Virus record (IMG/VR): IMGVR_UViG_3300006752_000028
Location: 1 to 62,833 of that record
Reading direction: 5' to 3' (one strand)
Length of the DNA stretch: 62,833 nucleotides
Origin: a virus
Below the pieces are notes generated by a model, which was not told where the DNA came from, ran no database searches, and saw only the letters and a program-made list of their open reading frames with translations. Of the stretch, positions 31,516 to 39,252 are shown one piece after another. A program made the position numbers and the translations under genes. Numbering within the stretch: position 1 is the stretch's first letter; the number at the start of each line of letters is the position of its first letter.

Positions 31516-31971
31516 TCAATTATCCAACTCTATTATGTTAAATAATTTAGTATTTATCCTTTTTAATTCTGGTCCTTTGGTTAAAAGTACACAGTTTCTG
31601 TAATCCGCCCAATTTATTCTGTAAGAAGAGTCAAGCTGTCCGCCATTGAGCTGTTTTATGAGTGTATTAAGAGCATTGATTGTGTAGAGGGTATTTGTTT
31701 CTTTCTTTCTATGAACTAAGATAGTATTATCTAAGAAAGCTGAGACATTACCGAAATCAACGTTATAAGTACATATATATTCATCTTGACTTTTAGAATA
31801 AAGTACAAAGATCTTATTATATATAATCTTATATCTTTCCTGTATTGAAGTAAGGACGTTTTCTAAATTCTCTTGGGTCGAAAACGTACAGAACAATTTG
31901 TTACTCATATCACCACTTAAAAAAATGTCGTCGAAATCATAATCGACTGAAAAATCCGTATCTACTCGCAT
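31516..31971 (-). CDS. Conserved hypothetical protein upstream of SSB
   Basis: The 151-aa acidic protein contains 'TLYTINALNTLIKQLNGGQLD' and ends 'FNIIELDN', a combination I recall from T4-like marine phages next to gp32. No catalytic motif is recognised. It follows a class B-like motif and precedes the SSB gene. A role in replication or late transcription is possible given synteny only. Confidence 0.65.
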   Translation of the reverse strand: MRVDTDFSVDYDFDDIFLSGDMSNKLFCTFSTQENLENVLTSIQERYKIIYNKIFVLYSKSQDEYICTYNVDFGNVSAFLDNTILVHRKKETNTLYTINALNTLIKQLNGGQLDSSYRINWADYRNCVLLTKGPELKRINTKLFNIIELDN

Positions 31972-31989
31972 TTATTATAAATATAAACT
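31972..31989 (-). promoter_or_regulatory. Class B promoter-like motif
   Basis: The minus strand reads AGTTTATATTTATAATAA directly before the ATG of the 151-aa gene, a very short leader. Confidence 0.4.
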
Positions 31990-31992
31990 GTT

Positions 31993-33318
31993 CTACAAAA
32001 CTAAATTTTTATTGTACTTAAATTTAACTGGATATTTTTTACCGCTTTCTAATATATCTTTCAGTTCATTTAAAGTCTCTTTGCCGTCTTCTTTACTAAA
32101 ATCAAATAAGATAGCATCATATGTATAAAGCGATATTTTAGTCTTTTTATTTCTTAAGTATCGCAGTACTTCTTTCAATATAAGAATATTATTTGAGGTT
32201 TCCAACGATTGCATCATATAATTCATTAGCTTAGCTGGATGAGTGTCTTTAAGGTTGGTAGTAAACGGTTTTCCAGATTGAGGATTACTCACTACTCCTA
32301 TTTCTTTATAGACTGCCCACATGTTATCAATATATTCCTGTATTAATTTAAATATTTTTAAATTTTTATGTTCTTCTGGTATTTTACCGTATATGGCTTG
32401 AAAATTAATTTGTTTAGCTTCAATATACTGTTCATCTGTAATATCTTCAGTTCCAAAGTAATGTTTTGCTAGTTGCTTATGAGCAGACTCAGGGGTAAGT
32501 TCATATCCAATCTGATTACAAAGTAACCTAAGGTGATAACCATCAAAATCAAACTCAACAAAGTAATCATTGGTCGGGTGGAAACAGTTTCGATGCTGCT
32601 CACTTTTAGGTATAGCAGCGAAATTAACGCTGTTGAAAGCATTAGTAGGTCTAGAAGTTGCATTATATAAATTATAAAAGGTTAAAACTTTATTGTTCTT
32701 AATATTGTATACGGGATCTCTTGGAGTAAAGTTCTCCAGGAATTTATCATAATCTATTCCAATTCCATGTTGCTCTAATAAGAAAAACACATTAGTTGCT
32801 ATAGAGTTATAAAAATCAAATCCAGCAGGGATTTCAATATCTAATACAGTACTTACCGCTTCATATGCTTTTTCACAAACTTCGAAATGTTTAGATATAG
32901 GTATTAGTTTATTAATATGTGGAAACTCCCTAAATTTATTATAAAAATAATTAACTGTGGAATTAGTTTTAGTTATGTCCAATCTTTCGTATTTTACCAT
33001 ACTATAGACTAAAGATATATCTATTGCTCCCTGTAAATTAAAATGATAGAGTAATTTTTTCTTATCTAATGTATATAGTTTATTGCATTTAGAAAGAATA
33101 TCGTAGATACGTTGTTTATCTACATTAATACATTCTTCGTGGTCTATAGGAATTATATAGCCGTGTTGACTTTTTAGTATTCTTATATAGACTGCTACTG
33201 TAGTTGTTAATTTAGGGTGATAAAGATCGTGTGTAGGTATAATATCTACATAGCAGCCAAGCCTCATTAGCTTTTCTAAGCGTTCTAACTTATAAGATTC
33301 TTCAACTATATAAAACAT
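31993..33318 (-). CDS. Divergent family A DNA polymerase-like protein
   Basis: The 441-aa protein keeps the palm/fingers motifs of family A polymerases: motif A 'VEFDFDGYHLRLL' (Asp257 in place of E. coli Asp705, Arg264 for Arg712), motif B 'AKQINFQAIYG' (Lys302, Phe306, Tyr310 in the K-x3-F-x3-Y spacing) and motif C 'YTYDAILFDF' (Asp401; the neighbouring Glu is Ala). The O-helix Arg is missing and the E710 position is His. An N-terminal domain resembles a degenerate 3'-5' exonuclease without its acidic motifs. It is about 100 kDa smaller than Pol I, beside SSB, UvsX and helicase. Possible accessory or repair polymerase, or an inactive replication cofactor. Confidence 0.8.
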   Translation of the reverse strand: MFYIVEESYKLERLEKLMRLGCYVDIIPTHDLYHPKLTTTVAVYIRILKSQHGYIIPIDHEECINVDKQRIYDILSKCNKLYTLDKKKLLYHFNLQGAIDISLVYSMVKYERLDITKTNSTVNYFYNKFREFPHINKLIPISKHFEVCEKAYEAVSTVLDIEIPAGFDFYNSIATNVFFLLEQHGIGIDYDKFLENFTPRDPVYNIKNNKVLTFYNLYNATSRPTNAFNSVNFAAIPKSEQHRNCFHPTNDYFVEFDFDGYHLRLLCNQIGYELTPESAHKQLAKHYFGTEDITDEQYIEAKQINFQAIYGKIPEEHKNLKIFKLIQEYIDNMWAVYKEIGVVSNPQSGKPFTTNLKDTHPAKLMNYMMQSLETSNNILILKEVLRYLRNKKTKISLYTYDAILFDFSKEDGKETLNELKDILESGKKYPVKFKYNKNLVL

Positions 33319-33335
33319 TATTATAACCTTTTATA

Positions 33336-33350
33336 TAATATAAGAAAAAT
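33336..33350 (-). promoter_or_regulatory. Class A promoter-like motif
   Basis: The minus strand reads ATTTTTCTTATATTA, 17 nt before the PolA-like gene. Confidence 0.6.
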
Positions 33351-33365
33351 AAATTGAATTACAAA

Positions 33366-34196
33366 CTAATAATAATTATTTGCTGAATTACTTGTTAAAT
33401 TGCTGTTGCCCATTGATTGATTGTCAGGGTCATTCATTACTTCATCAAAGGATTGGTTTAATCCGCCGCCGCCTCCACCGGTTGATCCTCCACCAGATGG
33501 AGAATTAGATTGTGAGATAGGGAGAGCTGGTGTATTATCTACAGGCTCTGGTCTTAGGAATGCTCTTGGTTTAACTTTTGGAGGTCTCTGTATGTTAGGT
33601 CTCTGTTGCTTAATTATTCTGATCTTCTCTTTTTTAGGTAAATCTTCAAATTTAAATCCTTTTACATCAGATTCTATATTAACGAATTTATCATACTCTG
33701 TAATATATGTATCTAACCCTGTGATATTAAAAGATATTTCTTTTGTGTTTGCTTTATTTCTAGTTATTGCTCCTTTATATAAATAACCTTGGTTAAATAT
33801 ATCTTTTGCTGGTTTAGTTAAAATCCATTTCAATACATCTCCTTTGTAGTATTTCTTTTTAATTAGTTTTGTATAGTTAACTTTTTTTACTTCTATAATT
33901 TTACCTGTTGTAAAGTTTTTAAGAAAGTATCTAAACATGAATCCTCTATTATAATCTTCAGGAGTAGGGAATACTGTTTCAGACTCAAAAGGAATTGTTT
34001 TCTTTCCATTAAAGATAATATCATTGTTATCTACTGAAATTAATTCTAAACCGGTATCTGTAGGAGATTCACCTGCATATAACTTACCGGTATTTGTTTC
34101 AACATATGGACCTTGGTACTCTTGTCCAGTCCCTTTGAATGCAAACATTCCTAGTTTAGCAAATTTTAACAGGTATTTAAATACAGGTAGCCACAT
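33366..34196 (-). CDS. Tail/baseplate-associated protein with Gly-rich end
   Basis: The 276-aa protein has a compact N-terminal ~190 residues of alternating strands ('GPYVETNTGKLYAGESPTDTG') and a low-complexity C-terminus: Pro/Lys-rich, then GGGSTGGGGGG, then Asn/Ser-rich to the end. It overlaps the hub gene stop by 1 nt, so it is tail-operon. No family is recognised; a baseplate or tail-tip adaptor is likely from context. Confidence 0.6.
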   Translation of the reverse strand: MWLPVFKYLLKFAKLGMFAFKGTGQEYQGPYVETNTGKLYAGESPTDTGLELISVDNNDIIFNGKKTIPFESETVFPTPEDYNRGFMFRYFLKNFTTGKIIEVKKVNYTKLIKKKYYKGDVLKWILTKPAKDIFNQGYLYKGAITRNKANTKEISFNITGLDTYITEYDKFVNIESDVKGFKFEDLPKKEKIRIIKQQRPNIQRPPKVKPRAFLRPEPVDNTPALPISQSNSPSGGGSTGGGGGGLNQSFDEVMNDPDNQSMGNSNLTSNSANNYY

Positions 34197-37141
34197 TATA
34201 CGATATCTTTATCAAAGTTATTCCAATTTACAGAGGCCCAATATGTTTTTAGTCTATCAAAAATTATTGGAGATCTTGGTTTATCATAATTAGCCATAGT
34301 TTCTTGATCTACTCTTTGGTTCTCTGTATCTACATGCCAAATATGCCATTCTTCAAGAGCAGCTTGTACCATAGCAGTTATGTTTACAGCTGCTTTAGGT
34401 CTTAATACTATTACCATACCGTTTCCGTAATTTCCGTTTGAATCAGCTTTAAAGAATTTTTTCTTTACTGTGTGTATCACATTACCTCCGATTGCATGAA
34501 ACTTTCTGTCTCCAATTTGTGATACATACGTAACCAAATCCCCATGAGATTTTCCGCCCCATCTAGAAGAATTAAAGTTTAAAGTATTACCTGCTCTTCC
34601 TTTTATTATAATATCACCTACCTGAGGTTTAGTAGACTTTGCTGGTAGAGCTGTCCAATTAGCAGCACTTCTTGCTCCTTGTGCATACTTAGTATGTGCT
34701 GGAGCTTTAGGGAATGATGGGTCTCCTTTAAGCGCTACGTAGGATATAAATGCTGCACTCCAAGGAGTATTAGTAGGGGTTGTAACACCACTTCGTGTTT
34801 TATACTTAGGTCTATAATTTACATTGGTAGTATCCGGTACCGGTCTTTCTTTTACTATTGGTTTTGGAGCAGTAGGGTCTGTTGATGCTAACATAAACAT
34901 TCTAGTAGTTATACTAGTCTCCCACCTACTATCATTACCTATTTCTTGTTCTATTTGAGTTACTATAAAACCAACTTTACCATCGTACCTACTAGGTAGG
35001 ATTCCTTTATTAACTTGAAATGATTCTCCAACTCTTAAGTTCGTTATTCCATCTGTACTGAAGGAAAGCTCTATTGGTATTAAACCAGAAAAACCAGCTG
35101 GCTTTTTCTTTCTTCGTTTTTCATCTTGTTCTATCGCATGTCTTATTGTTGAATACTTTTGATAATCAATCGTATTATCTAAAAATTTACTTCTATCGTA
35201 ATGTCCTTGAGCATAACTTGAAAATGTTCCGCCAATCTTAGCAATAATTTCCTCTAATGATTTATTTTCTTCTTCTATCTTTTCTTTTATTAAGTTAGGG
35301 TTAGTAATAGAGTATCTGTTATAAAGATTTTTGTTAAATTGAAGTAAATTAGTATGTTTACGTTTAACAGTGTCTGATATTGTAGCGTTTAAAGATAAAG
35401 TGCTAACGATAGCACTAGAGATTTTAGAACTAATCTGTACTTTAGTAATAGACGATCCTGTTCCGGCTATGTTAAGAGTAGGTGCTGTTTTAACTGTTTG
35501 TTCAACAGGTATCGCTCTGTCTACAACACTCCATTCTTTATCATCCTCATCGTAATGTAAATCAAAGGAGTTAATACCTCCCATTGCTGTTTCACAGTCA
35601 TTTAGAACCTGCTGTATTAAGGTAAATACTGATGTGGATGCTTTAGTATCTTCTTTATTTGCATCAAGAAAACCGTTCTGTATCTCTAATAAATGATTTA
35701 TATTTAAGCATATAGCTCCAGGGGACCTTGGGTCATAAGCGTCACCGTATTTTTCTTTTTGTTTTTTATGTGCTTCTTCAAATACTTTTGGAGGTAGTCC
35801 CCCGTGTGTAGAGTGGTTATCGAAAAAACTATTTCGCCAGTACCATTCATCAGAATTAAGATACCAAGCTTTTCCTGGGCCAATATATGGGAGAAAACAC
35901 ACGCCAGGGTCTATAGACATATGTTCATGATAAGTACAGAACTGTTGTTTTGAATACGTAGTAGATAAATTAAAAGGTTTTCCGTCTTTCTCATCACCTC
36001 TTTGTAGAAATACTTTATCTAATAAGTCCATAAAGTCTCTTAATGAAATATACCAGTGGTAATTTTTGGATTTATCCGAATTATCATCTTCATCTGCTTC
36101 TCCTTCTTCTTTATCTGCTTTTAATTCTACTGATCTATAGATTTCTATACCGTATGTTTTTTGTAGTTGTGCTTTAATGTATTCACTACTATACATACAT
36201 GCTTGGAGTAAAGAGGATATAGCATCATTCACATCTGCCCCGGATTTTGTCTTGGACCCTGCAGTGTTATTTTTTTTAGCTATTTTTTTAAACTCTGCAC
36301 CGTTTGCTGTGTATATAGTGGACTCTAAAGATTCCATAAGTTCCCCTTTAGAAATAAGAACTAATTTACAATCGTAACTACCATCATTACCGTAGTCCCA
36401 AGAAAAATTAGTTACTTTAGCAAATAATGCTTCATAGTTACCGCCTGTTTTTAGTTTATATTCTTGCGCTTTATCCTGTGTTTTTAAAAGCTCTTCTCCT
36501 TTCAAGAACTTTTTTGAAACAGAGCGAGTACGGCTTTGTACTTCTCCATCTTCATCTATATAAGCGTTTGCTCCGTATTCAACTAAAACATCAAATCCAG
36601 GTTTAAAGTACAGCTTATCTATAATATTTAAATCTTCTAATGTATTAACCTTTATATCTATATCTATCTGTTTTAGTGCACCATAGGTACTTTTAGAAGC
36701 TACTTTAAAGGAAGTTATTCCTGGCATAGACCTAAAACCTCTTTCTGAATTGGAGTAACTACTAGCTTTTTCGTCTACTAGATTTAACCCATCTTTCATA
36801 TATGTTCGAAGTGGCTTTTCAGGGTCCATTTCTTGCCTTAGTACACCACCGCTAAGAACAAAATTTACGGCATCGTCTGATCCTTTAGATCTAAATGTTG
36901 ATAATGCATCTTGTGAAGCTTTTACGTCTTTTCCGTATACCTTCTCTTGAAGCTCTTTAAATTCTGCACCTAAAATTTCGTTTACGCCGGAAGTTATTTT
37001 TACCCACCCTCCTCTATTATTAAGTAAAGAGGTTTCTTCTACTGATCTGCTTTCTTTGGAGAGTAGTTCTTGCCTTAGTTTGAGTTGGTTAGCTGCTTCT
37101 TTATTTAAAGGGCCTCCGAATATTAATTTACTTTCTGCCAT
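34196..37141 (-). CDS. Baseplate hub-like protein with DUF2272 peptidoglycan-hydrolase-like end
   Basis: The 981-aa protein has an N-terminal and middle part with hub-like beta domains ('FKVASKSTYGALKQIDIDIKV', 'FKPGFDVLVEYGANAYID'), and 'FQVNKGILPSRYDGKVGFIVTQIEQEIG' as in gp27/gp5-type hub proteins. Its C-terminal ~180 residues contain 'TPWSAAFISYVAL', then 'HTKYAQGA', 'KPQVGDIIIKGRAG' and 'HGDLVTYVS', a CHAP/NlpC-like DUF2272 cysteine/histidine pattern lacking the usual Cys. It would cut the host wall during injection. Confidence 0.75.
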   Translation of the reverse strand: MAESKLIFGGPLNKEAANQLKLRQELLSKESRSVEETSLLNNRGGWVKITSGVNEILGAEFKELQEKVYGKDVKASQDALSTFRSKGSDDAVNFVLSGGVLRQEMDPEKPLRTYMKDGLNLVDEKASSYSNSERGFRSMPGITSFKVASKSTYGALKQIDIDIKVNTLEDLNIIDKLYFKPGFDVLVEYGANAYIDEDGEVQSRTRSVSKKFLKGEELLKTQDKAQEYKLKTGGNYEALFAKVTNFSWDYGNDGSYDCKLVLISKGELMESLESTIYTANGAEFKKIAKKNNTAGSKTKSGADVNDAISSLLQACMYSSEYIKAQLQKTYGIEIYRSVELKADKEEGEADEDDNSDKSKNYHWYISLRDFMDLLDKVFLQRGDEKDGKPFNLSTTYSKQQFCTYHEHMSIDPGVCFLPYIGPGKAWYLNSDEWYWRNSFFDNHSTHGGLPPKVFEEAHKKQKEKYGDAYDPRSPGAICLNINHLLEIQNGFLDANKEDTKASTSVFTLIQQVLNDCETAMGGINSFDLHYDEDDKEWSVVDRAIPVEQTVKTAPTLNIAGTGSSITKVQISSKISSAIVSTLSLNATISDTVKRKHTNLLQFNKNLYNRYSITNPNLIKEKIEEENKSLEEIIAKIGGTFSSYAQGHYDRSKFLDNTIDYQKYSTIRHAIEQDEKRRKKKPAGFSGLIPIELSFSTDGITNLRVGESFQVNKGILPSRYDGKVGFIVTQIEQEIGNDSRWETSITTRMFMLASTDPTAPKPIVKERPVPDTTNVNYRPKYKTRSGVTTPTNTPWSAAFISYVALKGDPSFPKAPAHTKYAQGARSAANWTALPAKSTKPQVGDIIIKGRAGNTLNFNSSRWGGKSHGDLVTYVSQIGDRKFHAIGGNVIHTVKKKFFKADSNGNYGNGMVIVLRPKAAVNITAMVQAALEEWHIWHVDTENQRVDQETMANYDKPRSPIIFDRLKTYWASVNWNNFDKDIV

Positions 37142-37444
37142 CTACCTATCATTATTGAGCTCGTTAAATTCATCTAAAATGGTATTAACATCCATAGGTA
37201 TTCTGATTTGTATTCCCGGTGCTACAACTAAAGAGTCTTTTTTTTCTTTATTTACTCCTGCTATAATCCACCAAAGAGATGAATCACTGTAATACTGTAG
37301 AGCTAAAGTATCAAATCTATCACCTGCAGTAGTAATAACGTATATGTCTTTTAAAGATTCCTTTATTTCAGGAAATATAATATTTCTTCTGTAGTTAAAA
37401 CCTTCAGAATTTGATAACGTTTTAATATCTTTGTACCTATTCAT
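37142..37444 (-). CDS. Baseplate wedge gp53-like / LysM-like protein
   Basis: The 100-aa protein has 'YVITTAGDRFDTLALQYYSDSSLWWIIAGVN' ending 'VAPGIQIRIP', the core of the LysM-like tail protein / T4 gp53 family. It is wedge-associated and would bind between hub and tail. It lies between the hub (1 nt away, start/stop adjacent) and the 497-aa baseplate protein. Confidence 0.8.
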   Translation of the reverse strand: MNRYKDIKTLSNSEGFNYRRNIIFPEIKESLKDIYVITTAGDRFDTLALQYYSDSSLWWIIAGVNKEKKDSLVVAPGIQIRIPMDVNTILDEFNELNNDR

Positions 37445-37447
37445 GGG

Positions 37448-38941
37448 TTAAAATTCTGCTTTAAATATTGTATTCTGTTTTCCTATAAATTCATTACCGT
37501 ATCTTGGTGTATCTTGATGTATAGGAGTGAAACTTATAGATACATCTAAAACTGTTGGAAGTTTTTTAGTTTCTGTCTGTCCTTCACTGGTTCCTATAGT
37601 TGCATTTTTTTCATCCATTCCTTCTGTATGCCAGATATAATCTGGATTCCATGTTAATGACACGCTTGTGATTATTCCTGTAGCATCAGATAAATAATCC
37701 CCTATAGTCAAGGATACTATCTGGCCTCTCATATACCCTCCTCCAACGTATGTAGGTGCTGTTGTTCCTGCTAGAAGGTTTAGTTTTTGGTATAAAGGGA
37801 GTATTTCTTCTTTGGTATTTGCTGCTATTTTAAAGGAACACTCTATACTTCTATTAAATCCTCCGTAGGAATAGAAAGTTTCTGCTCTACCTACATAGTT
37901 ATGATCATTCCAGTTACCAGTAAAACTATCGCTAAAGCTATCTATAAACGCCCTAAAAGGTAGGTAGGTGACTTCTGAGTTATCTTCTTTACCTCTTCTA
38001 GGGGTTATAACTTTAAAGTTAAAATCAATTAGATCCTTATAGTATTGATTTTCAAAATCATTTGGGTCAATAATCGTTGTACCTTTAGATAAATCTCCAA
38101 TAATAGGACCTAGCCCATTTATTCTATCTATTACTTCTATAGTAGTATCTTTACTATCTTTATCCCTTAGTAGTTTACTCTTCAGATTAACACTATATTT
38201 GTTTCTATCAAAACCAAAATTAGCTTGTTCGTATCCGTGGCTTCTATTTTCTGCTGAAACGTAAAGGACTGTATATTCAGAACCAATTTTATTTTTATTT
38301 AACTGCTCTGGTTTATTTCTATCTGTTTTAGATATAATAGTTGGAGCTGTAGTTGCAGGATTGTATAAATCTTTTAATTTAATACCATCTGCTGCAGAAT
38401 CTTCAAACTTATCTACATAAGTGGTGAGTATTTTACCTCTAAACGTACTATCCTCTGGGTTTTCTAATCTACCTTTTGTTGTTATATTATTAGTACCTTT
38501 GTTGTACAGTGCATTTGGTACTTTGTTTTTATACTCTATATGTCCTCTAACGCCTGGTAAATACCCTCTTTTTCCTGCAAAACCTTCTACGAAGTGTAAA
38601 CCAGTTCCTGAAACAGGAACTTGTGCTAGAGTTGAAGCTAATTTAGTTACGGTACCTACGACTCCTCCTAAAAGCTTTTTGCCGAAACCAGCATCAGGGT
38701 TTTGAATTCCTTTTTCTATTATTCCTAATGCTGCCTGATTAGAAGCAAATTTTAATGCTGCTGGAGTTTGGGTTAGTAGTTTGCTTATTCTTTTTAAATC
38801 ATCTATCCTTTTAGATCCTTCCAAGGCTATACCCTTAGGGCTTGGATTAGCATTAATATCCTTTACTACTAAAGGCTCAGTGCTTCCAAACTCACCATAA
38901 GTCAAGGACTTAAGATTAGTATTCAAATCTATTAAAGGCAT
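37448..38941 (-). CDS. Baseplate/tail protein of T4-like marine phages
   Basis: The 497-aa protein has a long Lys/Gly-rich N-terminal half with low hydrophobicity and a C-terminal ~170 residues with the segment 'FIDSFSDSFTGNWNDHNYVGRAETFYSYGGFNRSIECSF'. I recall that segment from tail tube/baseplate proteins of T4-like marine phages. It may be a tube-initiator or tail-terminator-like component (gp48/gp54 position). Assignment is by context and pattern, not certain. Confidence 0.6.
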   Translation of the reverse strand: MPLIDLNTNLKSLTYGEFGSTEPLVVKDINANPSPKGIALEGSKRIDDLKRISKLLTQTPAALKFASNQAALGIIEKGIQNPDAGFGKKLLGGVVGTVTKLASTLAQVPVSGTGLHFVEGFAGKRGYLPGVRGHIEYKNKVPNALYNKGTNNITTKGRLENPEDSTFRGKILTTYVDKFEDSAADGIKLKDLYNPATTAPTIISKTDRNKPEQLNKNKIGSEYTVLYVSAENRSHGYEQANFGFDRNKYSVNLKSKLLRDKDSKDTTIEVIDRINGLGPIIGDLSKGTTIIDPNDFENQYYKDLIDFNFKVITPRRGKEDNSEVTYLPFRAFIDSFSDSFTGNWNDHNYVGRAETFYSYGGFNRSIECSFKIAANTKEEILPLYQKLNLLAGTTAPTYVGGGYMRGQIVSLTIGDYLSDATGIITSVSLTWNPDYIWHTEGMDEKNATIGTSEGQTETKKLPTVLDVSISFTPIHQDTPRYGNEFIGKQNTIFKAEF

Positions 38942-38965
38942 GCTTTAAAATTTAATAATTAATTA

Positions 38966-39211
38966 CTAGTTATTTCCTGTTCCGTCTACAGCTCTAGTAC
39001 GTACTCCTTTCTCAGGTAAATTATCTAAGTAATTGTTGCTAGGTTTGAGACCTTTTAGACTCAATTTAGATTGCTGTGCCAAAATATCTGGATTGTCTGT
39101 TATTGATGAGTTGGCATGTAGAGTTGATGTAATTTTAGCACCCTCTCTTTTACTAGGTGTTTGACCTTTTAGGCTTAGTACTGATTCTTTTACTTTGTTT
39201 AATAATGACAT
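38966..39211 (-). CDS. Small conserved tail-region protein
   Basis: The 81-aa protein has an internal repeat ('LSLKGQTPS' and 'LSLKGLKPS') and a Ser/Asn-rich body. It is preceded by a class B motif, between tape measure and baseplate protein. Known as a small gene next to the tape measure in similar phages; function unknown. Confidence 0.6.
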   Translation of the reverse strand: MSLLNKVKESVLSLKGQTPSKREGAKITSTLHANSSITDNPDILAQQSKLSLKGLKPSNNYLDNLPEKGVRTRAVDGTGNN

Positions 39212-39234
39212 GTTTATAATTTATTAAAGTTCGT

Positions 39235-39251
39235 TATATAATATAAATAGC
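39235..39251 (-). promoter_or_regulatory. Class B promoter-like motif
   Basis: The minus strand reads GCTATTTATATTATATA, identical to the motif before the tape measure gene. Confidence 0.55.
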
Positions 39252-39252
39252 A

